NCBI GenBank assembly: GCA_002286715.1
Contig: NSJX01000002.1
Location: 1 to 64,000 of the forward strand
DNA: 64,000 bases
Source of the DNA: Dentipellis sp. KUC8613
Taxonomy: Eukaryota; Basidiomycota; Agaricomycetes; Russulales; Hericiaceae
Reading direction: 5' to 3'
In this document: positions 11,876 through 24,153 of the stretch, piece by piece
Layout: every line of letters begins with the position of its first letter
Numbering within the stretch: position 1 is the stretch's first letter
The notes under the pieces: model-generated
The model's database searches: none
Told to the model about the DNA's origin: nothing
The model's input: only the letters and a program-made list of their open reading frames with translations
Translations under genes and position numbers: made by a program

Positions 11876-13474
11876 ATGGTTTCGTCCATTCTTCCCGCCC
11901 TCGCGCTGTCCGCCTCACTCGTCGGATCGGTGTCGGCCCACATTAGTACGCGCTTTTAGAGTGTACGGAGCGCGTACTCACCGACTGACGCATTTCTTCA
12001 TGCACAGCCCTCTGGCACCCATCTATCTACGGCTTCAACGAGAGCACCGCGCCGAACCGCCCTCAGGACCCCCTCATCAACCTACCCTTCAATTCATGGT
12101 GGTTCGTGAGTACAGCTTCACGCTATTCCATGCCTCCGGATGCTGACGCGAACTGCTGCGCGCAGCACGGTTTCCTCGACAAGCCTCCGAACCCCGGCGA
12201 CGTCTTCCAGCTCCCGGCGGGCGGCACCGCGCACACGGAGCTCGCGTGCGACAAGGGCCTGACGAGCTTCTACAACACGAGCGCGGGCGGCGACGTGCGC
12301 GACAAGAGCAACCCAGACTACCCGTGCGCGGGGCAGCCGCTCTCGCAGTTCCACACGACGGGCGAGAGCGACCTCGGCGGGTGCGCGCTCGCGATCGCGT
12401 ACGAGAGCGACGCGACGAAGGTCCAGCCGGAGGACTTTGCCGTGTTCAGCGTCAACCAGACGTGTGTGTGGACGCTGCACACCGATTTCCAGGTCCCGGC
12501 TGCGATGCCCGCGTGCCCGGAGGGTGGATGCACTTGCGCGTGGTTCTGGTTCCATACTGTGAGTTGCGTCTGCCATCTTTGTTGAAGCTGAAGCTGACAC
12601 CTTGCTTTGTCCAGCCTGACTCTGGCGCCGAGCAGAGTGGGTGCTCTTCCGAACAACATGAATCGCGGATGACTGACATCTTCGCATCGCAGTGTACATG
12701 ACCGGCTTCAAATGCACGATCACAGGCGCGACCGCCAACACCCCGATCGGCAAGCCACAGCTCGCGCGTCGGTGCGTGCTTCTCCCCCTTCCTGGGCCCC
12801 ATTAGTCTACGGGGCTTCTCACAAGCGGATCGGGGCTGACTTGCGGATTGGAACAGCTGCGGTGCCGACCCCAGTCTCAACCGCCCTAACGCCACGCCAA
12901 GCAACTGCACGCAGGGTCCCAAGCAACCCATGTACTGGTACCAAGCGGAAGGCAACACTGTACGTCTTCTCTTCTCTTCTTCCCCTTCCATCGTCCCTGC
13001 CGCATGCCTTCGCCACCCGCGTTCCTTGCATCTCGGTCTTGGCCCGCTGCCCTGTGCTGATCTCGACGCGTTGGATGCAGTTCTTCGAAGACACGTACCA
13101 CTCGCCGCAATACACCGACCTGTATGACTTCAAGGATGGTGCTCAGGACAACATCTTCGGCACTTTCCCTCCTGCACCGACCGGGTCCGCGGTGCCGTCC
13201 TCGGGCTCCAAGCGAGAGTAAGTGCCTTTTCGAGCGCCTATCCCATCATTGTCCTGCATCTTTGTGAAATACTTACCTCGTCCGACCTAGGCTACCTCTT
13301 TCTAGCCCGGCTGTGACTCCTCGCCGCCCTGCGCCGTCCGACGAGCCTCACGCACACCAGGCTTGGGGCCACCACCGCCGCCTCGCGCACAGCGGGCCCC
13401 AACACCGGCCTACCCCGGAGCAGGCGGCTAAGGAGGCTCCCGCCGAGGTGGAGCAGGCCGAGACTGAGCTGTGA
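11876..13474 (+). CDS. AA14-type lytic polysaccharide monooxygenase
   Basis: Secreted copper monooxygenase predicted to cleave xylan-coated cellulose oxidatively. Eight exons: 11876-11945, 12008-12105, 12166-12558, 12615-12636, 12693-12771, 12857-12959, 13081-13217, 13291-13474, total 361 aa. A 21-residue signal peptide ends in SVSA, so the mature protein starts with His (residue 22), as required for a histidine brace. In mature numbering a second His falls at 98 (SQFHTTGE) and a Tyr at 175 (EQMYM). This is one residue off the H1, H99 and Y176 I recall for the founding Pycnoporus AA14 enzyme. Many Cys residues suggest several disulphides. The C-terminus (about 90 residues) is Pro/His/Glu-rich with no carbohydrate-binding module or GPI signal visible. 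Family assignment rests on this spacing and on general resemblance. Confidence 0.82.
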
Positions 13475-13940
13475 AGTATTTCCGCCCCGCGTGTCGAGGC
13501 TGGCCCTGTCTTCGCGCCCAGCACTGTTAGATATCACATACTCGCCATTCTCTTGTCGCATAATGCCAGACGCGCCGATACCCGCCCTGTCCAATCCATA
13601 CCCCCCGTCGCGCCGCGTCTACTTATTCTCCGTAGCTAATTTCTTGCGCCCTATATTCGCGGGGGTGCCCTGCTAGACTACGCGCCGACTGTTGTTGACA
13701 GATTACTTGAAATCAATGATTCTGCATGCCTCATTGCTTGCGATGGTGACCTATCACTTTCGAGAGCGGCGTGCTATGCCTAACTAAACGGGCGTGCACG
13801 TGTTTATGACGTCGGGCACCACAGCGCAGCGTGAGGCGCGGCGCTTTATATTCGTCGTGTCAGAGCCACCATGTCTTCTCCCTTGTCTCACTCTTCCCCC
13901 ACACTCGCCCGTGTACTATACCCCCAGCGTACACACGATC
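13475..13940. other. Intergenic, 3' flank of AA14 gene and promoter of DUF4112 gene
   Basis: No gene is supported. The sequence gctttatattc near 13840-13852 could serve as a TATA element for the next gene. Confidence 0.35.
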
Positions 13941-14946
13941 ATGACTTCCATGCTCAACAGCGCGGGGCGCAAGCTCTTCTCGAAGCATATCCAGCAATAC
14001 GCGCCGCAGGACCCGCTTTATGAGTACTATACCGACAAGAAGGGAAAGCAGCGGCGTCGTAGAGTGCGTAACTTCACATTCGCGAGGCGAGAGCACAAAA
14101 GGTCACTGACACGTTCTCTTTCTCTACTTTAGCGCGAAATGCCTCTTGGTCTGACCAAGAAAGAGGAGAAGATCCTCAGGTCCGTAAAGCGCCGCGCACA
14201 CTACCTCGACAAAGGCTTCAACCTATGCGGGCTTCGTTTCGGATGGACGTTCGTCATAGGTACGCGTCCGCATACCCCACTTCATCTATACCCCCTAACT
14301 TCGTATCTGCAGGAATCATACCCGGCGCAGGCGATGCCGCCGACGCCGCACTCGGCTACCTGCTCGTCATCCGCAAAGCCAAGAAAGCCGAGTGAGCACC
14401 TCCGTCTCATCCCGCCTTTCTCTCCTCCACCTGCTCACTCAGCACCCTAGCCTGCCGCCATGGCTCATCCAGCGCATGCTGCTCAACCTCGCACTCGCGA
14501 CCTCCGTCGGACTCGTGCCCATCGTAGGAGACATCCTCCTCGCCGTCTACCGCGCCAACTCGCGCAACGCCGCGCTGCTCGAGGAGTACCTCCGCGTGCG
14601 CGCATCCGAGCACGGACGCGCCGTCGACACGCACGGGACGCCCGTCGTCGCCGAGAACGGCGCCGCGCCCGGACCCTCGTCGTACAAGGCGCCCGCGGAC
14701 GCGAAGCACAGCCCCGGCGCGAGCGGCGAGATCCTGACGACGAGCGCGAGCCCGCGCCCGGCCGCCGACGAGGGCAAGACCGCGAGCGGGTCCGACCCCG
14801 CGCGGAGCTCGAGCCGCGGGAGCAAGCGCAGCTGGCGCTCGGGGTGGCGCAAGGAGAAGGAGCCCGTCCCGCTCCCGGCGGAGCCGGTGCAGCGCGACAG
14901 CCGCTTTGTGGAGGAGGATATGGGCCGGTCGCCCAAGTTGGGTTGA
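13941..14946 (+). CDS. DUF4112 membrane-associated protein
   Basis: Conserved fungal protein of unknown function. Four exons: 13941-14063, 14133-14259, 14313-14391, 14451-14946, 274 aa, all in phase. The N-terminal part is basic (KKGKQRRRR). The DUF4112 core runs from about residue 50 to 155. It contains RAHYLDKGF, a hydrophobic stretch with GIIPGAGDAADAAL, then the second half LATSVGLVPIVGDILLAVYRAN. The paired IPGxGD and VPIVGD motifs, each followed by a hydrophobic helix, are the family hallmark. The C-terminal 110 residues are Ala/Ser/Glu-rich and probably disordered. The last acceptor was placed at 14450 because it alone keeps the frame. The cellular role is not known. Confidence 0.8.
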
Positions 14947-16389
14947 GGTCCTGAGATACGGTTCCTGAGTTTTTTGGTTTGGTTTGGACTGGTATTGTTT
15001 GGTTTTGGATACTTAATTCGCGGGCGGGCGCGCCTCGCGCCTCGCTACACACCTTCTTTCCTCCCATCTTCTCCTTCTAATGGATTCTCCGCGCCAGGCT
15101 CGTACACTACTTACTACGGACGCGGCTTCTCGATATTGGCTCTATACTTTCTGCGGATAGCGATACCCACAACTACCTTTACACACGGAATGAATGGCAC
15201 GGCGACCCGTTTCTTCTCTGCTTTACGTTTGAGGGTTTCTTCTCTGCTCTATGTTTGAGGCGCCGGCGTCTCGCTCGCTCTGCGACACGGGGGCCCGTGT
15301 CGTCACTGATCCACCTGCGAAGGCGGAATCGTCAGAGGAAGCGGGGATGAAGTCAAGCGGACGTCATGTTTCGAAGTCTGCAGTCATCATCACTTCACAC
15401 CGATCGCGAGAAGCTGGCAGAAATGTACATAGTCAGATGTAAGCGGACTGCTATTACAGATCATGGATTAATATGATTGAGCAAAATACAGGTCCTACAA
15501 GCAGAAGTCAACAGATAACGCTACGAAGGACACCTGCCTTGCTGAGCCTGCTCAGCCTCCTGCTCACGAGGAAGTTGTTCACGTTCATAGTCCTCTGCTC
15601 CAGGTTAGTCGTGCGCTCGCCAGAATAAAATACATCGAACGGATGAATCAAGCGTATACGGCGGGATCATGCACGTAAGGCGGCCACTCGGACGTCTCGT
15701 CCGGTGTTCGAATAGCTCACACAGCAAGGTTATAGACACCGCTACGGATGGGAGATCAAAGAAATGCGCCGTGTCTGCGCCCGTGACGATGCATGCCTGA
15801 CTGGGCGTTAACGTTGCTCGTGTCCATTGCGAAGCTGGGTGTCTGCGGCGCAAATGGAGCTCGAGCGGGATATATGGGGCGCGGTGGAGGATGCGTACGA
15901 ACAGGATCGCGGAGTGTGAGCCCCATTCCACGTGCACTAGGCCTTTGTCGAGGAATAGGCCTCCGTACGCTGTCGATATCGTATATGGTGTTGCTGTGAT
16001 AGCACGCACCGTCCACCATCCTTCTCAACAATTTCGTCCCCGAAATCGACCTAGCGTAAACTCCTAGTACTAGGTAAGTACTAGGTGTCACGGTCCTGTC
16101 CGCGAGCAGGGGATGCAGGGGAAACAAGCGGAGTTCATCTTCGTCAGAGATGTGGTAGCACGACTCGAGAGATTCACCACGGAAAAGGATAATCGTAGTT
16201 TGCAAGAGCGAGAGAGTCTTGTGGGTGGGAGAGGTCGTCACGGGCTCCGAATACGACTCCCGTTGCGTAACGGATCCATTAGAACGGTGTTGGTGATAAA
16301 CTGAGCTCGGCGAGCTCGTCGACCGGGGAAGCGAGGGTACGAGTCTATTGTTAGTCGATCGGTATACACTGGGAGACGGTCGTAGGGAA
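14947..16389. other. Intergenic, no supported gene
   Basis: Open frames on the minus strand (15605-16009 and 15756-16403) overlap each other and show no domain. A short palindrome, ctagtactag, with a repeated gtactaggt, lies near 16060-16090. Nothing else was recognised. Confidence 0.4.
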
Positions 16390-17632
16390 TTGGGCTTCAA
16401 CAAGGACGGTGGTCATGACGGTCACTACAGAGTGTACAGTATGCCAGTGGTAGGAGTTATCATCACGACACGTCAAGTACTTGTCGGGCACAAATTGAAA
16501 CTCGTGAATGCTTGAAAAAACCGCGGCCTGTTTGACCAGTCACTGCAACTCGAAGTTCCATAATGGAGAGTCCTGTAAGTTGTAATAGCCTGAGCTCCCA
16601 TCGGTAGACAAGACAAAGGCCGATGTCGGCAACAGCTCCAACGATGCCCCACACGAGTGCTTTGGTGCGCCGTCCGGGTTCCTTCAGGTTTTAGTCGACT
16701 AATTTTCACAGACTCGTCCATACGACGCATCCCCACCGGGACATCGATTCGGTGGGTACTAGAGTCCATCAAAATCACGTCCTCGTCGTCCCAGAAACAC
16801 TTGATTAATGAAGTCACCATAGCAGATGCAGCCCTTGCGGCTGAAGCACCGACGCGCTACGTCGTACGTCTCCACTGCTTTGATTTTCGACCTGCGTGTG
16901 CTAACACGTGCGCATTCTTCTTCAGTGGAGCTGGTGCTTTGCGAGCTGTCATGGTCAAAAAAACGCCTGAAAAAACCTGCATACGGGCATAAATCTACCA
17001 GGAGCCAATATTCTTGCTCCTGAGCTATCAACCCAAGGTCGTGCAAGCGGTGCGCAAAATTAGGGAGATGCTGCGAAAGCCTCAGACAGCGCATTGGAGA
17101 AGCCCATTGTGAGGGAGACGAAGAAACGTACGTGTGGTGTACATGGTGAGGCGTAAGGATCAGGTTGTGGCCCCGCCAGTTTGCCCTCTCCTGGTCCTTC
17201 GCATATCTTCTACAAGCTACATAGTGCTGTTTTGGGAAGCATCGTCTTGCCATATCATTGTCGCATCATAGAGTCTTAAAACGTGGATGCCTATGCTCTA
17301 ATCTCAACTTACCTGAAAGTATATGCCTCAGAGGATCCTTGGGCTATCCTCGGCTTTATACTCGGTGAGCACATTTGCTTCAAAATATGGCTTATACTTA
17401 CGATTGTCTTGAAGCGACTGCGGAGTTCTAACACCGCTTCAAACAATGGAGCGTGGTCACGCTTGAATTAAACTCAACCTCTTGCCACACCAATTCAAAC
17501 CGCGCCCGTCCACAATCCTGCCATTGTCCGGGCCGTGTAAGACCCGTCGCATCTCTTCAACCACACACATACCACTACCTCGTCTTCACTGCCGCTCTTC
17601 TCTCCACGCCTTCCGAATCGGCCAACAGCGAC
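16390..17632. repeat. Upstream flank of FunK1 gene A, duplicated at 20400-21371
   Basis: This stretch and 20400-21371 share blocks in the same order. Examples are the segment around tcaagtacttgtcggg (16480-16500 and 20500-20520), the aaacaat..agcgtggtcacgct block before the promoter, and the promoter module itself. The two copies have many substitutions and indels between these blocks. They are the upstream arms of an old tandem duplication that includes FunK1 genes A and B. Confidence 0.6.
17508..17530 (+). promoter_or_regulatory. FunK1 shared promoter module, gene A
   Basis: The block gtccacaat..gccattgtcc matches the same module upstream of FunK1 genes B, C and E. It consists of an acaat / attgt inverted pair about 100 bases before the ATG. 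A 14-bp inverted repeat (agcgtg-gt-cacgct) lies at 17450-17463. In this copy the downstream TATA position reads gtgtaaga and is degenerate. Confidence 0.55.
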
Positions 17633-19856
17633 ATGGCCGATGAGCGTAGTACCCTGTGCGATTCCTCTGTCACAGAATCCCTCCTGCATTGTGCGAAGGA
17701 GCGCTACCGCCAGTTAGCTGCCCCGATGACGGGTCAATTCGTCGGGCCTATGCCCGTCCAAGAGTTTCTCGACGAGTTCCTACCCAAGTCATCAACTTCC
17801 CGTCCAACGAACATCAAGCCGTTCGACTTCGAGCTCGTGAAAGGATTTGAGACAAAATTCGTGAGTTGCAGTGGCTCTGCATTGTTCTCTGGCTGCTGAT
17901 CGCTAACATCGATTCTAGGTGAAGGCAGCGATGGACGCCAACATCTGTCCCAACTTCGAGTTCCACGACACCACGAACACCAGAGACGAGACATTCCCCG
18001 ACGCGTTCAAGCCGGACATCGCCATCATCCCGAAGCGTTCTGACACCTCGCAGCCACCTGACACGAACTGGGCCAACGTCGAGCTCTTCATCGACTGCAA
18101 GCCCCACTTTAGCGATGGTTTCCAAGACCCCGCTCCTAGAGTTGACAGGAAGAAACAGGAACTTGTGAAACGCACCGAACGCGCCATGGAGAACCGAGGG
18201 AGGATGATCTCGTTCGCTGGCGCGCAGCTGACGACGCAGTTCCGCCAGTTCTGCTTCTCGGTCTCTATCATCGAGGGTTACGACGCTCGGCTCATGCGCT
18301 GGGACCGCGGCGGCGCCATTGTCAGCGAGCGCTTCAACTTCGTCAAGAACTTCGCCCCTCTTTTGGAGTTCTTCTGGCGTTTCAACCACCTCTCGCCGGA
18401 GGAACGCGGTATAGATACCTCTGTGTCGCCGGCGACGGCTGAGGAAGTTGCGATGGCTGTCAAGGCGGAGTTCTTCTCCGAGGGCGACCAGTTGCACAAG
18501 TTGCACGTCAAGGATGACGCGGACAACGTCGACCACTACTTCCTCATCTCGAGACCCGTAAAATACGGCACCGGCGTATGCGGAAGGGATACGCGGGGGT
18601 ACATCGCGATGGACATGGAGACGAAAGATCGGGTATGGCTCAAGGACTCGTGGCGCGTCGACGTGGAGGAGATGCCGAAAGAATACAGGATTTACGAGAA
18701 GCTACAGAAGAACAAGGTGTCGAATATCCCCAAGTACTATTGCGGTGGCGACATAGGACAGCAAAAGACGCGGACGCATGAGTACCAGCGCAAGCCGTGG
18801 CGTTGTGGGAAGCAGCGAATCTTGCCTCATTATCATTACCGACTGGCACTAGAAGTGATCGTCGGCCGCCCACTCAGAAATTACTCTTCGACAAGAGAGC
18901 TTTGCGTTGTGATCTTGGATGCGTTGACAGGTATGCTGATCGTCATCTTTGTGCATGAGCTTGAGTATTTATCTATCATCTATTTTCAGCATTGGGGGAA
19001 GCATACTCGCGAGCCGATATCATGCATAGGGACGTGAGCGGGGGAAATGTCTTGATCACGGAGGAAGGCAGAGGTGTTCTCATCGATTGGGATTTATCGA
19101 AAGACGTCACGGAAGCGACTGCAACTCAAGGGTATTGGCGCGTGGTGCGTTCTCTTGCTCAACTGACATATACCCTCTTAATGGCGCCTGATTTACTGCG
19201 TTTTTCAGGGAACATGGCGATACACGTCCATTGCCATACTCCGGATGAGGCCCATCAAGGCACTACATGAGCATTCCGACGACCTCGAGTCGGTACTTTG
19301 GCTCCTCACATATCATGTCCTGCGCTATCAACCCAGCATCGCAGAAGAGGTGGATCATCTGGAAGACAAACTGCGCTCAATATTCGACAGCTCGTTCAAG
19401 GCCAAGGATGGTCGAGTTTGTGGTGGGGAGGGAAAAATACTGTTCCTGCGCATGTGCAAAATCAGCTCCGAAGAACTTAAAAACGCTCTTCCCTCTCAGC
19501 TGGCAGGTCTCCTCTTCGATCTTGCCAGGATGTTCTCCGCGGTCTATATTCGCACTGGTCCGGTCTCGGTATCCTCGGAGAAGGACTGGAAGGAGGCTCG
19601 TGATTCTCTCTCGAATATGAACGTCATCCGTGATGTCTTTCGAAAGCGACTGGCTGAGGGTGTTTGGCCCGAGGAGGACAGAGCCGTTGACCCACGGTCA
19701 ACAGAGATACAGCAGAGGGGTCGAAAGCGTGCTCGTGCCGCTATCGAAGAGGACGGTCGAGATGCAGCGGACCCCTCAACTTCGAAACGTCGCGACACGA
19801 AGACTGTCTGCATGCGCCGCCCGTCACTTTGTCAGGGCACGGTTCCCCAACGCTAG
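17633..19856 (+). CDS. FunK1 fungal-type protein kinase, copy A
   Basis: Fungal-type protein kinase of the agaricomycete-expanded FunK1 family (Pkinase_fungal, PF17667); substrate unknown. Exons 17633-17860, 17919-18930, 18990-19144 and 19209-19856 give 680 aa in phase. Exon 1 carries the short GPMPVQEFLDEFLP segment. Exon 2 holds the long N-terminal region and N-lobe with [11 protein letters not shown] and a CGGD motif. Exon 3 holds the catalytic loop HRDVSGGN (D428) and the metal-binding DWD that replaces DFG. Exon 4 starts with GTWRYTSIAIL, followed by EHSDDLES. The C-terminal tail has a basic, NLS-like GRKRAR patch. All catalytic residues are present, so it looks functional. Confidence 0.88.
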
Positions 19857-20399
19857 AATGAAGTTGTTTGCAGCGGCCGGAATGGATTTTACGACACACT
19901 TACGATGTGATCTGCGCGTCATAGAGGTATTCACCCATACTTTACTATCATGAGAATGACTTTTCAGTTACTGTACATGTAGCATAACAAAGGCATAGGC
20001 TATCTCCATCACGATATTCATCCATGTTACGAACTCCACGATAGCAAATTTTGACAGATTTGGTGGAGAATAAATGTGGTTCAATCAGAGAAGATGTAGT
20101 GAAGACAACGTCACGGTGTTTACCGTAGTGAGCTTGAAAGAATGCATGCGCATAGTCACCCGTCTTGCTGCAAAACCTCACCCGCAGAAAACAGCCTGGT
20201 GTAGTACATTCATAGAAGTATGCGTCACAGTCCCTTACAAGGGCGTGTGAGTTATTCACCTGCCCCAGGCCGCCTTCGGCTCTGACGATGACTCGTTGCA
20301 CAACGAATCTACTTGAATGATGCTGCTGAAATTTCGATTTTGGCAAGACCCTCGATGATTACAGAGAAAGTCAGGTACGGATCCAATTCCAGTCCAAGG
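19857..20399. other. Downstream flank of FunK1 copy A with a possible antisense remnant
   Basis: A 132-codon minus-strand frame (19948-20346) contains a GGLGQ stretch. A similar GGLGL stretch occurs on the minus strand downstream of copy B (about 23850). This suggests an antisense gene or remnant duplicated with the kinases. No domain was recognised, so no gene is called. Confidence 0.25.
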
Positions 20400-21371
20400 G
20401 AATAGCCGGAGGCAATTGTATTAGCATGCTGGTCATGACGATCACTGCAGAAGTGTATTTACTGTAAGTACATGAGAGTTATCATCACGGCACTGGCGCG
20501 ACTGTCAAGTACTTGTCGGGTGCAAATTGGTCAACTATTCGAATGCTCAGAAAACCGTCGCCTACCATGTTTCACTACTACCGATACGCCATCGTAAGAC
20601 TTCTTCAAGCCAATGTCCCAGAAGCCTCATGCCAATGCATTTGCCGTCGCAACTGCGGGCCTTGCTGCTGCACACTAGAATTGGCAAGTCTTCCGAGTCA
20701 CTGCTCTGGTCCTTGACCTGCATATGCCCAGCGAATCGTCTGTGCATTCAGAACAGTTCGACAGAGCTCATGGGCTACTTTTTCTGGTGAATACTTGATG
20801 ATACCTATACCGAGGCGTCCCTACGGCTAGGGGGCCGATATTCTCCTTCATGCAATCAGGCCGGCGCAGATCGTACAAGCAGTTCACAATTTTAATCCAG
20901 TAAATGTTTCACAGCTCGTTACGGAGTTCGAGTCCGTGGTAGGGAAGAGCAGGAAATGTACATGTAGGAATGGGAGGTCGTCGCTCTCCTGATTCTCCGG
21001 GTTCGCCTTCCACAGGAGATTAGAGCGTGGAATATGCTCGTTATGCCCGAGATTCAGCTCACCACTGTTTTCAATTTCTCAGAGGCTGTGCTGTGCATCC
21101 GGTGAGAACGTTGACTTTGAAATATGGCTTATTATGCTCATTATTGCTGTGAAGCAAGTGCGGAGTCTTAACACTGCTTCAAACAATATTTGAAGCGTGG
21201 TCACGCTTGAACTCAACCCCTGCCACATCAATTCAAACCGCGCCCGTCCACAATTCGGCCCATTGTCCAGACTATATAAAATCCATCGCGTCTCTTCAAC
21301 CGCCTGCCAACAACCACCTCGTCTTCATTGTCGTCCCTCTTTCCACGCCTTCCGATTCCATTCACAGCGAC
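20400..21371. repeat. Upstream flank of FunK1 gene B, duplicate of 16390-17632
   Basis: This is the second copy of the duplicated kinase upstream arm described for 16390-17632. It includes a 16-bp inverted repeat (aagcgtg-gt-cacgctt) at 21193-21208. No other gene is seen. Confidence 0.55.
21246..21281 (+). promoter_or_regulatory. FunK1 shared promoter module with TATA box, gene B
   Basis: The block gtccacaattcggcccattg is followed by tccag and then tatataaaa at 21273-21281. The TATA box is about 91 bases before the ATG at 21372. This is the clearest copy of the module shared by four FunK1 genes. Confidence 0.65.
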
Positions 21372-23762
21372 ATGTCCGACGAGCACAGCACCTCGTGCAA
21401 TTCTTCCGTCACAAATTTCCTCCCGCTCCATGCGAAGGAGCGCTACTTCGAGTTAGACGGCGACATGGCGGGTCAATTCCTCGGGCCTATGCCTGTCCGA
21501 GAGTTCCTCGACGAATTTCTACCCAAGCAATCGACCCCACGCCCAACAGATATCTCGTCCGTTGAATTCGAGTCTGAGACAAAATTCGTGAGTTGCATTG
21601 GCACTGTATTGTTCTGCTGTTTGCTGACATCAATCACAGGCGAAGGCAATAATGGACGCCAATATTTGTCCTGACTTCGAGTTCCACAATACCGCGGGCA
21701 CTCGAGACAAGACGTTCCCTGACGCGTTCAAGCCGAACATCTCCGTCATTCCCAAGCGTTCGGATGCATCGGAGCCACCTAATACCAATTGGACCAACAT
21801 CGAGCTCTTCATCGACTGCAAGCCGTATCTAACCGATCCTTTCAAAGACCCTGATTTCGTCTGCCCAGCTGCCCGGCAGAAACACCAATTTCTGAAATAC
21901 TCTAAGAACGCCAAGGAGAACCGGGGGAGGATGATCTCGTACGCCGGTGCGCAGTTGACAATGCAGTTCCGCCGGTTCTGCTTCTCGATCTCTATCATCG
22001 AAGACGAAGAGGCCCGCTTCATGCGCTGGGACCGCGGCGGCGCCATTGTCAGCGAGCGCTTCAACTTTATCGAGGACGAGGACCTGTTCTTTGAGTTCCT
22101 CTGGCGCTTCAACCACCTCACTCCGGAGGAGCGGGGCTTGGATACTTCGGCATCGCAGCCAACTGCCGAAGAAGTTGCGATAGCCATTGAGGCGAAGATC
22201 TTCGCCACGGGCGACCAAGTGCACAAGGTGCACATCAAGAACGACGCTGATGGCGCCGACCACTACTACCTCGTTTCGACGCCTACCAAATACGGACCGG
22301 GCGTGTGCGGGCGGGCCACTCGGGGATACGTTGCCATGGACTTGCAGAAAAAGGATCGCGTGTGGCTGAAAGACTCGTGGCGCATCGATGCGGAGGATGT
22401 GCCGAAAGAATACGAGATCTACGAGAAGCTGCAAAAGAACAAGGTGCCGAATATCCTCGAATGCCGATGTGGGGGCGACATCGCAGAGCAGAAGACGCGG
22501 ACGCATGAGTTTCAAGACTCGGCATGGCACTGCGGACCTCATCGTATCACGTCTCACTACCATTATCGGCTAGCGCTCCAGCTGGTCGTTGGCCGTCCCA
22601 TTCGCAAGTACTCTTCAACAAAGGAGCTCTGCATCGTGGTTTTAGATGCATTGATAGGTATGCTGATGGACCACCTCGTGCGCACTCATGATCGTTGATT
22701 TGCTATCTTTCTTCTAGCATTAGGGGAAGCTTACTCGCGCGCTAAGATCCTGCATCGGGATGTCAGCGGGGGAAATATCATGATTACAGAGAAAGGCAGA
22801 GGCATCCTCATCGACTGGGATTTATCAAGAGACGTTGCCGCAGCAAGCCCGGCACAAGGGCAGTTGCGGATGGTACGTTTCCTTACCGGCCAAATCGCCT
22901 TCTATGATATCTGATACACCGCTTTCTGCAGGGGACGTGGCGATTCATGTCCATCGCCTTACTTCAAGAAGAGTCAACGAAGACGATGCACGAGCATTCC
23001 GACGATCTGGAGTCAACTTTCTGGCTCCTGGTGTTCAACATCCTGCGTTATCAACCCAGCATTGCAAAAGTCGTGCGCCGGCTCGATGGAAAACTGAAGG
23101 AAGTATTCGACAGCTTACGGCGGCATGAGGACGGCCAAGAGTACGGCGGGGAGGGGAAGACGGCGTTCTTGGACATGCGCAAAGTCAGCTCTACGAACCT
23201 GAAGAGCGCTTTTCACCCTCCGCTTGCGGGCCTCCTCATGGATCTTTTGAGGATAGTCCACATGGTCTACTCAGAATCGCCTTTGGTCACGGAGGAGATG
23301 AAGAAGGAGGCTCGTGAATCTCTCTCAAATATCAACGCAATCCGTGATATCTTCCAGAAGCGGCTAGCTGAGGGTGTTTGGCCCGAGGACGATGGAGCCA
23401 TTGACCTATGGGCAACGACGTCAAGCAGGAAATTGGGAAGCGTCGCCGCGAAGAGGACGGTGCAGATGGCTCGACTGGAAAAGGCCGCGATAAGAAAGTT
23501 GTCTGCGTTCGTCCCCCGTCCCAAGTCACCCACAGCTGCCACAGTGACTTTACGATGTAGATTATGCACCGCGATTGTGATCACTTATAATTATATGATA
23601 CCGTCACTGCATGTGGATGAGCAGATTTACTGTACATTTAGCGTAACGTCGTCGACCGTTAGTAACGAAGACATAGTCCATCCAAATCATGATACACCTA
23701 TATTTCCGCGTGCAAGAATGATAAACCAACTGAGCCTTACAGACTTGATGGGGAACCGGTGA
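21372..23762 (+). CDS. FunK1 fungal-type protein kinase, copy B, with frameshifted C-terminal tail
   Basis: Closest in position and structure to copy A. Exons 21372-21587, 21640-22657, 22718-22872 and 22932-23762 give 739 aa. The catalytic core is intact: [25 protein letters not shown] (D426), DWD and [11 protein letters not shown]. The tail is odd. After WPEDDGAIDLW (near 23412) the open frame leaves the family pattern. The other frame, ending at a TAG at 23558-23560, reads GKRRREED followed by a tail like that of copy A. A one- or two-base indel near 23410-23420 therefore replaced the basic, NLS-like tail with about 115 unrelated residues. The protein may still be a kinase but with changed localisation. 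Confidence 0.82.
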
Positions 23763-24153
23763 GCATTAATTCGAGATAATAGATCGGAAACAACGACATC
23801 CCGTACCTGGTTCATGCGACGACAGAGCTGCACGTCGCGGGCTGGCGTCTGAGCGAGACCTAGGCCGCCATCCGAGATCAATGCGACACTCAAAGCTACG
23901 TCTTACTACGCTGCACTGACTGGCGTCCTATACGGAGCCAAGATTTGGTATTCCAAAACCGGTTCATTCGATAGAGCTGGCCCGAGCACTCAAGACGTAT
24001 TGGACTGCCAAGTGGCCAGGGCAGGTGCAATCAGCGACCTGCGGACGATGGTTCCGTCTTGAAAACCAGGGAGGGGCTACCTGATCATGACCGTACGTAT
24101 TATACACTTCTTCGTACATACACGAATTTCTGCTTCACATCTTGTCATCTCAA
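23763..24153. other. Intergenic between FunK1 copy B and the GST gene
   Basis: No gene is supported. The start holds the GGLGL minus-strand remnant noted for the copy A flank. Confidence 0.35.

Noticed and set aside
21829..22563. 244-codon minus-strand frame opposite FunK1 copy B
   Set aside because: It is the antisense shadow of exon 2; similar frames occur opposite the other copies (for example 41128-41808 and 17814-18536) and none has a start, introns or motifs of its own.
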